NCBI GenBank assembly: GCA_028752905.1
Contig: JAQNBH010000009.1
Location: 28,323,976-28,387,975 of the forward strand
Source: Cladorhizidae sp. MBARI D1340-BT2
Lineage: Eukaryota > Porifera > Demospongiae > Poecilosclerida > Cladorhizidae
DNA length: 64,000 nt
Direction of reading: 5' to 3'
The notes under the pieces are model-generated. The model had not been told where the DNA came from and ran no database searches. It saw only the letters and a list, made by a program, of their open reading frames with translations. This document shows, in pieces, positions 20,881 through 32,473 of this stretch; the stretch's first letter is position 1, and every line of letters starts with the position of its first letter. Position numbers and translations under genes: made by a program.

Positions 20881-21298
20881 TGTGACAGGACCAAATCTGA
20901 TCTTACCCACAGACTCTGAGCCAGTCACTAAGTGTTGGTATGCTGCCACCACTCTACCTTTAAGCTATACACTAGGCTAGCAAGGTTAAGTAGAGAAACC
21001 TTAATAATTCAATATAGGACACTTACAAGACTCAGTACAATGGCTAACTCCCAGAGCAGTAACAACTCCTCCCTTAACTAGGCTGGAGCCCCCACTTCTG
21101 GTTTCTGCCCATACATGGTAATCTTACACTCATCATCGACCTATGACATTTTCCCAACATAAACACATAACACACAAACACACTAAGCTGCAACATTAAC
21201 AACACTTCCAATTCATAATTAGTTACTCACTACTGGGTTCAATCCACATCCATAGTTATGCATTGGGAACAGTCTAGTTTTAATGTCGTCCTGCGACA
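20881..21298 (-). repeat. 5' LTR of the minus-strand gypsy element
   Basis: In plus coordinates it begins TGTGACAGGAC and ends GTCCTGCGACA, giving the TG..CA borders and a short inverted repeat. Its length is 418 bp. It lies directly next to the primer-binding site. The 3' end of the same LTR recurs at 18428-18461. Confidence 0.8.
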
Positions 21299-21317
21299 GT
21301 CAGGTAAACTATTCCAT

Positions 21318-21470
21318 ATTCCTATTCCGTATTAGTCTCACCTGACATATTAGTCTCACCTGACATATTAGTCTCATCTGCCATATTAGTCACCTGCAGA
21401 CACCTGCCATATTTGTCTCACCCGACATATTAGTCCCACCTGCCATATAAATCTCACCTGTCATAGCTGA
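21318..21470. repeat. 18-bp satellite array
   Basis: About eight imperfect units of CATATTAGTCTCACCTGA lie just outside the LTR of the gypsy element. Units vary in the CCTG/CCCG core and one is expanded. Confidence 0.85.
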
Positions 21471-22026
21471 ATATGAAAGTGTTGCGTGTGTATATATATA
21501 TACACAAGCTATATATAAATTGCAGTAAAAACATGGGAGGAGTATCTAATATGGCAAGTAACTTGCCAACCCTCATTTCTCTCAGAATTTTTTTTTTTTT
21601 TTTTAATATTAAATTTTTCTCTCTAGCTATAGAAATAGATTTTTTTAGCAACAAATCTATCATCATGGGAGAAGTAATATGACAACTGAGAATACTTGCC
21701 ATTTACTATAATCACAATTAGATGAACAATATTTCTTTTGTTTTGCTTCTCTGGATGATGGAGTGATAGAAGAACAGGGTCAGAGCATATATATGTGGTT
21801 CCTCAGCACCATCCTACAATTTAACTTGTGCAAAACTTGAATTAAACAATAAACATATTTTCAGGTCAACCATGATATCCTAGGAAGACCACCAGAAAGT
21901 TTAGGATCTCCCAGTATTTCACAGATATGGAGAACTAAGACAGTTTATTGCATGAAAATGAGACATTCATAATTACCCAGAAAAAAATCCCAACAAGAAC
22001 AAACAGATTCAGTCTTAATTATTTAA
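21471..22026. other. Gene-free stretch
   Basis: Contains AT-rich sequence, short TATATA and poly-T tracts (21590-21605). No coding region is supported. Confidence 0.4.
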
Positions 22027-22039
22027 GTGGCACCCAATT

Positions 22040-22238
22040 CCCTATCCAAACAACTGCCACAGTTCCACTCCTCCTCCCGGTTGATGATGGCTGATGGTGG
22101 AATCTGTATACATGATTGGTGGAACCATTCACTACACTTGCTGCACTGTGCCACTGTGAGGGCACAGTCATGGGGTTGTCTGCAAACACAGATCAATGGT
22201 TCCCTGAGAACAGTCTTGAGCTTCTTGCTTGTGGCTTC
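22040..22238 (-). pseudogene. PHD finger of the minus Ginger element
   Basis: Directly after the protease the frame encodes ICVCRQPHD, then VAQCSKCSEWFHQSCIQIPP, with the Cys4-His-Cys3 spacing of a PHD finger up to a Trp-Asn-Cys near 22045. PHD fingers bind histone tails. In Ginger proteins they could guide integration to chromatin, but that role is inference. The last Cys pair lies at or beyond the end of the readable frame. Confidence 0.7.
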
Positions 22239-22239
22239 C

Positions 22240-23240
22240 CGTCAGCATCCTTGAACAGGGAATAGTTTGATGTGATATGTCTGGAAAGATCTCATCAGGT
22301 GGGCCCGCATCTTTGTTTGATCAAATGTTATTGTTGATGGGTCCACACCATTGCATAATGCGGTTGCTACAGCAATGGCAAATAAACCACAGGTATTGCC
22401 TCCAACCTGTTGATGCATGTATGGTTTCTGTATGGTCAGGTGGCTTCCTTGATATAATTCCATCCATGCCAGGCATTTTAGTGTATCCAGTTCTGCAATG
22501 ATCCAACAACAATAAGAACAAACAAACGAAACAACTATTAATTGTTTGTAGTGTATAACTACTATTTATTTCACAAGAATTGATTGAATGGTAACACGTA
22601 CTGTACCTATTTTAGTGGGTTCGTTGTTGTACCATAACGTGGGCATCTTGCCATTAATTTCGAGCTGTGAATCATATTTAGGTGAAATTGACACTCTTGC
22701 AAGGCCTTGGTTCTTAATGTGATGCTTGAGTTGAGATACTATGCAAGCAAAAAATTTAGTATAGATTTCTAAGCTCACAACAGTAGTTATCAAGGAGACC
22801 AATTTTTTAATTGACAGGATTAAAATAAAAACAACACTGTTGGATTCAATGACATTATTCAATTTCCAATGCATGTCATAAAAGTTGTTGGAAATTGACA
22901 ACAGTTAATTCTTGATTCACCTAATCAGAATGTGTAATTTTTTTAAAAGTTTAGCATATAAAATATTATCATTCAAGTTATTTCTTACTGGTTCTTGTAT
23001 AGAGGCTGTCATACACCCGCACAGTCCCCTTGGGCATTCCTATGCTGGACACACAGACCCAGTGGCCGCCAGTATTCATGATTTGGATATAATCCCGAAC
23101 CGGAGTTCCAGTTATTGAGCCTCCACTTCCTGTTGCCACATACCCAATAGACTGGAAGCACCCATCTTTGGAAACTGATTGCGAAGTAGAGCATGTGCCT
23201 CATCTATGTGTGTGTCTTCTAGCCACGCTTCAGACAGCAG
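22240..23240 (-). pseudogene. C48 (Ulp1-like) cysteine protease of the minus Ginger element
   Basis: Three exon-like blocks make up the domain. Block one (about 23240-22990) has a WLEDTHIDEAHALLRNQFPK segment, a one-base frameshift, then GGHWVCVSSIG with the catalytic His and VRVYDSLY with the catalytic Asp. Block two (about 22740-22610) is HIKNQGLARVSISPKY and following. Block three (22500-22242) has QQVGGNTCGLFAIAVATAL with the catalytic Cys. C48 proteases cleave SUMO-like conjugates or polyproteins. The three catalytic residues survive, but the frameshift and a stop at about 22240 disrupt the protein. Confidence 0.8.
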
Positions 23241-23245
23241 AATTT

Positions 23246-23660
23246 TTAAAAAGTCATCAGAGAATTTTCTGTAAGGACAGGTGGTTTGCAAGGCAAGGGT
23301 TTTCCAAGCATTCTAGGCACAACTTGTGTAACACTGGTTACAACACAGTCTGATGTTGGCTCACTAGAGAGAGGTGTGTTTCTATCAGGTGGTGGGAGGA
23401 CTGGACTATCTTTCTTAGTCTGTCCAATGATTAGGAACTGCCTCTTCTCTGAACTCCCAGGGTAAGCTGTATCACTCAAATCATCAGATGGTCCAGGGTT
23501 GTTTGAACTGGTGTTGTGTGACTGGATGGATGAAGGTATCTCATGTTGAACTGGCATCTCTCTAGTTAAGTAAGGCTTAAAGAGCCCGACATTAACCCTA
23601 ACCTTCATAATGTTTTGGTTGTTATCCTGCAGTATGCAGAGTCGTTTGGGTGAGAAATCA
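23246..23660 (-). pseudogene. GPY/F-like and linker segment of the minus Ginger element
   Basis: The frame encodes DFSPKRLCILQDNNQNIMKV and then VGLFKPYL, resembling the beta-strand end of the GPY/F module that follows gypsy-type integrases. A Ser/Pro-rich linker of about 90 residues follows. Upstream (23660-23710) a frameshift separates it from a GDKLVQ segment. Confidence 0.6.
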
Positions 23661-24044
23661 ACAATTAAATAGGGTCACAACCAGTTCCTGGACCAGCTTG
23701 TCTCCTTTTCTGGATACCTTCCTTGCATTCCTCTTTTAAGGACATAAACACATATTATAGTCAACAGGTTAGTAATATAAAATTAAAACCATCCGGTAAA
23801 GGTCGAGCGACAGATAAAAAACATATCACAAAAAACAGACAAGGACATTCTAACATTTATCAAAACTCGGAAATACATCTATCCAGAAAATTTTATTATT
23901 ATTAGCCTTTCGATTTTTTCTCAGAAACAACAATGGGATTCTAATTTGATTCAGCTTATATAAAGGCACACATTAAAGGTACACATTAATTCATAAAAAC
24001 ATACCTATTGCCCTCTTTTTTGCTAGGAATCGAAATAAGCTTTA

Positions 24045-24463
24045 TGCTTCGCTTTAGCTTCTTCAATTTTCAACCATATCTTCTCATATGTACCTATATG
24101 ATTACAAAATAAAACAGATCTGTAACATGATTTTTGGGAACTGCATCAAACATTTTCATTAAACTATTTGTCCCCCATTTTTTGTTACAAAAAAGTGTCA
24201 GCAATTCCCTGTTATATATTTATGTTTGCCAGTCAGTTTTGTTCTTACATCTGCCACATGCTTCTCTAAATTATATTGTATGTCTTCAGGAGACATAGTG
24301 AGTGAGATGTTTTCATAGAGAAGCTCCTGCTCATTCTCTTGTTCTGCATTATTGATGTCTATAGAACTCCTAGCTGTTCGGTAGAACATCAACACAAATG
24401 GCTGTTGCTTTGTTGCAGACTGGACAATTGTATTGATATCATAAGTTGTGAGGAGTACATATC
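24045..24463 (-). pseudogene. Integrase C-terminal exons of the minus Ginger element
   Basis: After a TATGTAG acceptor the frame reads YDINTIVQSATKQQPFVLMF and ARSSIDIN, the segment after the integrase core that normally contains the TPFELMFGR-like motif. It continues with a charged helix to a GTAAGA donor near 24252. A further exon near 24095-24045 encodes YEKIWLKIEEAKAKHKAYFD and then a stop. This matches the helical linker before the GPY/F module. Confidence 0.7.
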
Positions 24464-25242
24464 TACATAAGTACACAAACATCATACATAGAAATTATAA
24501 CTACAAGCAGCACATTCAAGGTATATGCATCCTTTAGCTGAAGGCTTACACCAAAAACCATGTTTATATTTTTATTGTATAAGCATTTGGAAAATAATAT
24601 ACCGTATTGCTACAATGTGCAATTTAGATATTTTGAACTCCATAAATGTATAATGCTCTCTTAGTTTTGCGTTTTATAATAAGTACCACTAATTATAACA
24701 AGATCGGTTGGCACTTTTCTGCACACTATCCTGACCATCCAGTACCCTCTGCACATTTTCGTTTGCTCTCCTGATACTTCTCTGATCGATTCCTGCGTCT
24801 TCGCTAGTAGGCAGGGATCATTTGAAGCACATTCAAATGGTCACACTGTAGTCAGCTTCTTTCTCTCTAGTAAACCGTCTGACTTTTGGGTGCAATATGC
24901 ACGCGGAACGTTTTGTGCGATAAAAAATATTGCGAGTATGTTTTACGAATAACAATGCACTCGCAAAACTTAATCAAATTTTGTAGCAGTACGGTAGCAA
25001 AAACTACTATTTTTTATGCCTTTTCATAGTTTTATATGTGTGTTTGTGTGTGTGAGTGGTTGGGTGTTCCAGTGTGAGAAGATTCATTGGAGAGATTCTG
25101 GTGAGATTTTCTGGGATAATCACAGATTAGCATGAAATGTGATATTGGCATCTATTGGAAGGTGGTAGTAATAGTAGAAATCACTCTATTTATTAACAAA
25201 CTGTCAATCTTGAAAAATAATTATTAAATATTGGTAGCTTAC

Positions 25243-25882
25243 TTGTTCCAGTCAGATTGAGCATCGTTTGTATACTTGGACAGTGCCCTCTTAAGAGTTT
25301 GATTAGTCCGCTCATCTTGGCCATTACTCTGAGGGTGAAATGCTGAACATACCATCTTTTTCACTCCAAAAGCAGTCAAGACAACATCATTAATCTGAGT
25401 TATCAAATAAGTTCACACAAACAGAACATTACTCTACATGAATATTTATCAAAAGGAAGCAGGAGGAAATTTCCAGATAATCAAGACTGAAGTCGCTAAT
25501 AAAGTTATCTTAAATTGTGTTAAGTCTGCTTTGTACTGAATAGTCTAACTTTGCTCTTGTAAACAAATCCAACACATTTTCCTTGATTAATTTTCACTTC
25601 TCAGACCACATACATGTCATTTCATGAACACAGATGGCAACAGTTTTAAGTTAGTTACCTGGTTTATAAATTCACGCCCCTGAATCATTAAATTTTTTTA
25701 GGGAGTACCATAACTGTAGATGAGCTCGAGTAGAATGCTTGCAACATCACCAGCTGACTTGGACTTGATTGGCCGAGCAAATACCCACTTGGTAAAGAGA
25801 TATGTAACAGTGCAGACATATATATGGCCTTTGTCTGTGGCCGCAAATAGACCAATGAGGTCTATAACCGAAAATCTCCCAT
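25243..25882 (-). pseudogene. Integrase core exons of the minus Ginger element
   Basis: Exon 25882-25659 encodes VIDLIGLFAATDKGHIYVCT and a TKWVFARPI segment with the first catalytic Asp, then GREFINQ. The residues just before QGREF read LMI and a TAA lies a few codons earlier, so the second catalytic Asp is lost. After a GTAACT donor and a CTCAG acceptor, exon 25394-25243 encodes FGVKKMVCSAFHPQSNGQDE and RTNQTLKRAL, retaining the third catalytic Glu. It ends at a GTAAGC donor. Exon phases agree with the next exon (24463 downward). Confidence 0.8.
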
Positions 25883-26337
25883 CTGTAAGTATTTGCTACA
25901 TGATTATAAGCAAATCAGATGTGCCTGTAATTACCTGATTTTATGCATTTTAATTATTATATAGTGCGTAAGATTTGGATTGGTAAAGGATCATCTAACC
26001 TGTTTATTAAAATTAACAAACCAAAAAAATTCAATTTAATCTGTGTATATATGTAGCGTCTAAATTCCCCTATGCACTAACTTGTCCAATATCAGACATA
26101 TTCATGCAGCCTAAAAGTTTAGGCTTCTCTTGCCTGCATTTTAAAATGCGTTAGCACTCTCATGTAAGTTTGGCAGGTCAGAGATCATTCAGCAACAAAC
26201 TAAAACTCACCATATACTCGATCTCTATCCCTATACAGACCTTAAAAGAAGTATGTCGCAGAAATCCTTCCAACAATATAGCACACAGAAGCGCAGTTCT
26301 CCAAACTAAAAAAAAGGTTGGAAAAATGACACGTTAA

Positions 26338-26348
26338 ATCATCATCAG

Positions 26349-26387
<39 letters not shown>

Positions 26388-26408
26388 TATCATCATCATC
26401 ATCATCTT
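26338..26408. repeat. CAT trinucleotide microsatellite
   Basis: About twenty-two CAT units with two interruptions. It lies in an intron of the minus Ginger element. Confidence 0.97.
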
Positions 26409-26929
26409 ATTGGCTGCATAGATTTCATTTATTTTTATACCATTTTGTAGAGCGCTATCTGGGAAGGTGCCTTTTGATATCGCTTTAGAGAGCTACCCCC
26501 AAAAAAGGTTTTTGCATATATAGTTCGTCTAAGATGCCATCTTTGAACGGCGTGCGCAACCCAAATTGCTCGATCCTTTACCAAATCACTGTGATAGATG
26601 CAGTGGATTGAGGGTATGACTTTTGCAGTGAAGAATCAAAGAAGGATTGCTGAATGTAGTTACTGATGGGGGAAGAATTTTAGGATTGTTCCTTATGGCA
26701 TTCCAAACCACTGGACCAATCTGTACCAAACTTGTCATGCATGCATACCAACTTGACCTGGGGTGTGACCTGGGCTAGGTCTGACCAGGACACTCCTCTT
26801 CATGTGGACATTGCAGGCATATATAGCATCAAAACAGTATTCCAATTCACGAAAGCTTTAAAATATAGTGGGAACAAGTAATATGTAAAAAAAACTTTAC
26901 TAAATAAAACGACATATAGGGTTGGCTTT

Positions 26930-27300
26930 GATATTGTGCTGTCATAACATTCACTCCATTACTGCCTCCACACTACCATAAGGGACCTCATAAACTTCAG
27001 AAATAATATATTCTTGGATAACAATCCCTACATTACTGCCTCCAGAAGGGACAGCAAAATTGTGATAAATAACTGATGCTATATAGCAGCACATTTTCTT
27101 GCAAAACTAAGCTATAAATCTTCTCATACCTCATGTTAGAGTAATCTGGATTTTATCATATTTGTGACGTCCCTTGTGGTTTGGAGGCAGTAATATAGTC
27201 CAAGAATATATTATTATTGCTGAAGTTTATAATTATTTGTGAGGTCACTTGTGGTTGTGTGGAGGCAGTAATGGAGTGGTTGTTATGACAGTCTAGCTAT
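26930..27300. mobile_element. Palindromic MITE inside the Ginger element
   Basis: The left half (CTGTCATAACATTCACTCCATTACTGCCTCCACAC..., written here by position 26939-27055) and right half (27165-27293) are inverted copies about 120-130 bp long around a loop of about 110 bp. Within each arm the motif ATTACTGCCTCCA occurs twice. No coding capacity. It probably inserted in an intron. A CACTGCCTCCA echo lies near 30004. Confidence 0.85.
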
Positions 27301-27419
27301 CATATATTTCCCCAGTTGGGCCTAACGTATTTCCAATGGGCATCTTTTCTATCATTTGCACATTGTTGCTCAGTACACTTGGTCACAGTAACTTAGTTAC
27401 CTGCTCAAAACTTTAATGG

Positions 27420-28020
27420 ATTGTAACTAAGGTGCAATCATCTTGATCATCTGCATCTTCTGGCACTTGTGACAAGTACTTAGCTAAAGGTATAAAAAGT
27501 AACATATTATTAGCTATAATATGGTTACAACACTATTCAGTGTCAATGTGATATAATAAATTTCAACTTCAATTAACAAATAAGTAGAATCAATACGTAA
27601 TGTTAATTTTGTTACACGATTTACGAGTTTCTTACTTAAGCTTTAAAGTTGCGAACAAGATATAATGCTCACTGCTCCTAATATGGTATGAGTATAAAAA
27701 AATCCATTATTTATCTTATTTCTTACAACCAGTGAGATTGATGTGTATTTAAAGCCTCATCATCACTTGCACATCCATGTTGACATTTTAATTATAGATG
27801 CTGTGCACTAAACTATTCTTACCCAACTAATAACCACAGTAGTCCAGTATTAATCCTGTGGTCAGTCGTACTAAGGTACGCTTTTGCCCTTGGTGAGCAC
27901 CATTGACGTCGTGGGCCTCACATAGTAGCATCTGATGTTCATCACTAGAGAAAAGGACCAGCCGCTTAACTGTCTCATTTGGATGGTTCATTGTGGGTTG
28001 GGTATAAGACATTCTTTCAC
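27420..28020 (-). pseudogene. H2C2 zinc-binding exons of the minus Ginger element
   Basis: The exon at 28020-27827 follows a TTGTAG acceptor and encodes RLVLFSSDEHQMLLCEAHDV and then NGAHQGQKRTLVRL, with the His pair of the H2C2 domain. A second exon (about 27487-27425) follows a CTTTAG acceptor and encodes CHKCQKMQMIKMIAP with the Cys pair. It then meets a stop. The domain normally precedes the integrase core and binds zinc. Confidence 0.7.
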
Positions 28021-28021
28021 C

Positions 28022-30904
28022 TACAATATATTAATATTTTTACAAATGAAGTTTTTAAATATTTAAATACAGAATAAATACATCTTGGAATTTCCCATAA
28101 AACCTCTCCAGGTAGATGATATCAGTGTCCCAATGACACTGTGGTCAGAGGGTCAGAGGTACAAAATACAGGTTAGGACTGAATTTCAGCCAGATCGGAT
28201 TGTTACTACTACTACTACTACTCTACTACTACTACTAATACTTAAAAAATCTTTATTAATGCAAATGTCTGGGAGATAAGTTGTTCTAGTTTTTCTTCAC
28301 AAGTTGTTAGCACTGCTATGTCTCAGAGGAGTGATATCTCAGCCATGAGAAGGAAATTATCAAACGCTTGGGACCATGTCAGCAAATGTTCGACTAGTAT
28401 GTAGCATACAATACTTTCCTCCTCTTAGGTGGGGGAGATATATAGATATATAGTAAGGGATTTTAACTTCCATCCAACTAACAAGTTCTATTAAACGGGA
28501 GGACAAGACCGCTTTATTTTACCTACAATTTTTTTTAATTTTTTTTACTGTTTCACTGATATACTAACTGGTTCAAGTGTCAGCTGAATATGAACCTCTT
28601 GAGTTATGATAGATTTAATGCTGACAGTTCATTATATACCAGTTGAAAATGGACGAGAAGAAGGGTAAATAACATTGTTTCTCACAGAAGTGAATAATTG
28701 TTTCTAAGTCAATTTTTTTACATTGGTAAATATTTTTATATTTTCTGGAAGATCTTTATTTTCTCTCTCTCATGATAATTCATCCCTTTTCTTACGAAAT
28801 AAGAGTCCAGTCTTGTGGGCTCATTTCACATGCTAGTATTCAAATTGGACTAGTAGGAGAAATATATATAGAAACATTACAGTATCTGTGATTGCTGTTA
28901 ACTTGGTGGTTAGCCATTAGGGTATGAACTTATTTTTATATTATTATTATTGTATTTTTAATGGCCTCATTGCTATTGAAAGTAATTAGTTGATTGATAC
29001 ACAAAGCACACAGAAGAGGCTATCTTTTGTGACCTAAATGAGTAAAAATCAATGAAGCATTAAAAAGTTCTGGTATTTTGTTTTTAGAGAGAAAAAACAC
29101 AAAAATGGTCATAAGGAAAGAGGCATTACAACACTTGCGATGTCAGAGTGAGATGCATGCTTTCAAAAGTTTTCTTGAATTAATTTTTTATTTTTCTCAA
29201 TATCCCAATCTACCAATTTCATTTTTATGCTGTCAGACTTGACTATATCTCATCAGAAAACGACTGGTTTAGGGGTGGGACTATTCAAAACACAAAGCAA
29301 TGCAAGAGCTTAATTACAACCGACAAAAATTGAAATAGTTACACGGTTTTATGTAATGAGTCTCTTCTTCCGACGACAACCAGAATGCTGCAGTGATTAG
29401 AATCGCACTACAATCACACAGAGATGCCATCAAAGTTGAGAACTGGGGAACAACAACGTGGCATGCGCAGGAGCAGACTTTTATAGCCCCCTTCGCCAGA
29501 TAGTGCATAAATTACGGAATAGCACTGAGTGATATTTTAGGCAAGTTTCAAGTCTTGGCCATATATGTTTATTGTATTAGGAATGATCCAACTTACTGCA
29601 TTATTCTGGTTTCTTCTAATTCAACGCGCAGAGGTGGGCGATGAAATGGATGGATACAAAGTATCATAACTCAAGAATGATAGACAAAAAAGGTATAAAC
29701 TTGAAATGCAGTTAGTATAGTAGTGAAGGTATACAATAACAGGAAAAGAATAATTAAAAAAATTGTATACTCCCCCCTTAGAAGCAGTGAGATAGATAAG
29801 GCAATTCGGTTTTCATTCATAGAATTGAGGGCAGTTCACAATAATTATGTCATGATATTTGCATCACTCTGGGTTACATTGAACTCTGACACTGAAGTTT
29901 CACCCACAGCTTGAAATTCAAATTTCACCTAAATTATAAAACTCTACCCATTAATTAATGAACCAATGAAGTTAGATACAGACATATACAAAGAAAGTTC
30001 ATCACTGCCTCCACCAAACTTTCCACATTCAATTCTTCCTTGGAGATACTTTTAGCGGAAAGCACACCACCATGTATTAATTGAACAACTGGAACTGAAT
30101 GGAACTTGAATCCATTCAAGTAATTTCATGTTCAAACTACCACAAAATTGATGCAAGCATCGCTAGTGTGAGCAGCATATAGCGCACCAGCATTTACCAT
30201 GACAACTACAATTTTCAGGTGTCCACCCTAGCAATCACTAAATGAGGCAAGGCATAGATATGCATACCAGTGTTCAGCAGATACAAATTTACTGTTAGCA
30301 TCAAAGAGTTTGAAAAGCTCTTAAAAAATGATCAGGCAACACAGCAAAGCAATCACGAGTATAACATACACTTAACAGCTACCCCCACTACTAGCAGCCC
30401 AGATATCAGCAACTGTAAGATGGGTGTGGCTGGCTATATGTTCGCACATATAGCATTCTAATCAGACCAGCCAAAATTATAGTCTAGCAGGTGTTTTTTT
30501 GAATTCCACCTCTGAAATTTCTTGCTACACAGTATAACTTCATTCTGACAAGACAAACAATCTTCCTTTACGTCTAACTAAAGCTAATTCACCAGTTGTC
30601 AGAGCTTCTATACCCTTACGCAGAGAGCACCACCCCTAGCAATCATTTGCATGGGGGTAAGTTTATGCCAGAATGAGCAATAGTGGTAAGGCAGCAAGGG
30701 TAGCAAACAGCTGCTAGTTTGGTTAAGATAATAATCCTTGCACACAAATATATTTGCATGCATGGCCATAAAACCAACAAAAACTGGATCAATCCTGTTT
30801 GACATCACCCTCAATACGAATTTTTGGTTTGTTTCCCACAAGCTAGATCACTACTAAGTAGGGTTTTGCCAATCACCCTAAATTGTTTTGGACATAATGG
30901 TGGG
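28022..30904. other. Gene-free stretch
   Basis: Contains a TAC trinucleotide microsatellite (28204-28236) and a short fragment of the palindrome arm at about 28990-29050 (AAAGCACACAGAAGAGGCTATCTTTT). Small frames at 29314-29508, 29723-29914 and 30608-30841 show no recognisable domain. Confidence 0.4.
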
Positions 30905-31243
30905 TCCAAAACAAATTACGGTTGGATGATTCCTTTCTGATGCTCACCTGTTTGCATCTAGCTTTAGTCATATCCTCCTGTTTAGTAATGTTATTTGGGA
31001 TCTACTTGATGGGCACCAGATCGACACCCAGAATAAGACAGGACATAGGCATAGTCTTGGCTGCCACTTGGACCCATCTCCCAGGAGCTGCACATAAGTC
31101 TATCAGAACACGAGAAGATTGAAGAAAGTGATACTTTCTGTTCAGTTCACCAGTTTAAAGGCAGATATTGCTCTGTAGCCTTGTCACTTTGGTCGAGTGA
31201 TAAAACCTCTTCATTTCTTCCTTAGTTTTGTCTTCTTTCCCAT
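30905..31243 (-). pseudogene. FTSJ3/Spb1-type rRNA methyltransferase N-terminal relic
   Basis: On the minus strand an ATG at 31243-31241 begins MGKKTKLRKK. A broken segment KRFYHSTK and [11 protein letters not shown] follows, then in one open frame [20 protein letters not shown] and [25 protein letters not shown], a stop, and NITKQEDMTKARCKQ. This matches, in order, the N-terminus and SAM-binding motif I (DLCAAPGGW, here GRW) of the nucleolar 2'-O-methyltransferase family FtsJ/RrmJ, Spb1/FTSJ3 branch. It ends exactly at CAG|GTGAGC, a splice donor. At least two stops and two frameshifts occur in about 110 codons, so it is a dead, partial copy of a host gene. Confidence 0.75.
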
Positions 31244-31919
31244 TCTAGGTTGACATGTGGGGAATCGCGCAATGTTTAAAATAACTGCAATATTCATCTC
31301 TGCCTTCAATCCTGTACCAGAAACTTGCACCGTACACCGAATACCAATTCATCCAGAACATTATATGAGTTTGGGTTAGATGCTCTAGCCTTCATCAGGA
31401 TGCTAAGACTCATGTGGGGTTGTTATTTGGGTTAGCTGGCTAGTTGTCCACCACGTGAGTTTCCTGACCGGATGTGGCAGCAATGTAGGAGGGAGTGGTT
31501 TTAGCGGGTACAAAGTCTTGCGAATTTAGCGAGTTTTTTGGGCTAAATTAACAACCTGCTAAGAAATTTTTGTACCAAATCTGTCCTCTCTCTCATGACT
31601 GGAGCGATGTTTGCAGTAACATAGAGGAACTTCCCCTCTACTGGTTCATTGTATTAATTCTTAGTAAAAACTTTGACCTCTGCACCGCCAGTGACTTTGG
31701 CAGGAATTTTCAGATCTCTTTTAACAACTTGTATTCAGTAATTCTGTATGGCACCCTTGTACCATGAAATAGGTGTACCTCGAGATTTCTCTCGGAAAAT
31801 GTCCAAATACCAGATTCCACTACTGATCCTAGGCCATGACACTTTATGAGCAGCTATTATTAGGATTGTGAAGTTGCCTAGCAGACAATATTTCATTAAG
31901 TACTGGGCTTCAGGTAGCC
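31244..31919. other. Gene-free stretch
   Basis: Bases 31378-31412 repeat the CTCTAGCCTTCATCAGGATG motif seen near 1335. A small plus-strand frame (31570-31767) has no supporting motif. Confidence 0.4.
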
Positions 31920-32473
31920 ACTAACTACAAAGAAGAAATTAAACTTTTGTTTATCATAGAATCCAAAGCACTGGTTCAATGAGCAATTAACTTTGAAGTT
32001 GATTGAGGAAGGCATTGCTCAATATGTTGTGAAAAAACGAGCAGAACTGCAAGTAGTTGCTACACACAAGGCCCTGGTGTTTTAAGAGGGCAAGTGACAC
32101 AGAAGGTCAAACACGAGTTATCGTCATTAAATTGCAAGTTTGTTCTAGTTCCTGCTAACATGACATTGTATTCAGCCACTTCATCTAACGGTCAATAGGT
32201 CAGCCAAAAAAATCAGATACTACAATGATGCAACAACTTGAGAGTGGGAAGCAGCTTGGAGATGTTGATGCTGTGAAGAAACAACTTGAGAGTGGTAAGC
32301 AACTTGAAGATGTTGAAGTTGATTTTCGCTCAACCACGTGGCTAGTGAAGATGTATAACTTCTTCACCACCTGTGTTAAAGGATGGAAGAAGGCAGGTGT
32401 ACTTGGACTATTGGATGGCAGCACAGAAATTCCAACTGAAGACCCTTTTCAGACATTCAAATTATCTCAATGA
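31920..32473 (+). pseudogene. pogo/Tc5-like DDE_1 transposase relic
   Basis: The plus strand gives NPKHWFNEQLTLKLIEEGIA and YVVKKRAELQV (about 31970-32060), then KALVF and RGQVTQKVKHELSSLNCKFV (about 32065-32145), LVPANMT, VNRSAKK, and QLESGKQLEDVEVDFR near 32300. It ends with WLVKMYNFFT, KGWKKAGV and a DPF segment (32335-32473). These match the C-terminal half of DDE_1 transposases of the pogo/Tc5 group. Between KALVF and RGQ the residues that normally include the second catalytic Asp are missing. The QLESGKQLEDV segment is locally duplicated, and several frameshifts occur. Confidence 0.65.

Larger units (their letters stand above)
18351..21298 (-). mobile_element. Ty3/gypsy-type LTR retrotransposon, 3' deleted
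   Basis: On the minus strand the order is LTR (21298-20881), tRNA primer site, gag, zinc knuckle, protease, linker, integrase zinc domain and integrase core. Integrase sequence then passes within a few bases into the last 34 bases of an LTR, a second primer site and a second gag start (18461-18351). Reverse transcriptase and RNase H are absent. No room for them exists between protease and integrase, which suggests they originally lay after integrase, as in the plus-strand gypsy element of this window. Confidence 0.85.
22027..28021 (-). mobile_element. Ginger-type DNA transposon relic with introns (minus)
   Basis: From high to low coordinates the minus strand carries an H2C2 zinc-binding segment, an integrase core, the integrase C-terminal region, a GPY/F-like segment, a C48 (Ulp1-like) cysteine protease and a PHD finger, spread over several exons with GT..AG introns. 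This is the domain set known from Ginger DNA transposons, whose transposase derives from gypsy integrase. A palindromic MITE (26930-27300) and a CAT microsatellite lie in its introns. Several frameshifts and stops show that it is dead. Terminal repeats were not located. Confidence 0.75.

Noticed and set aside
20529..20885. 118-codon plus-strand frame
   Set aside because: It is antisense to the charged gag N-terminus and overlaps the primer site.
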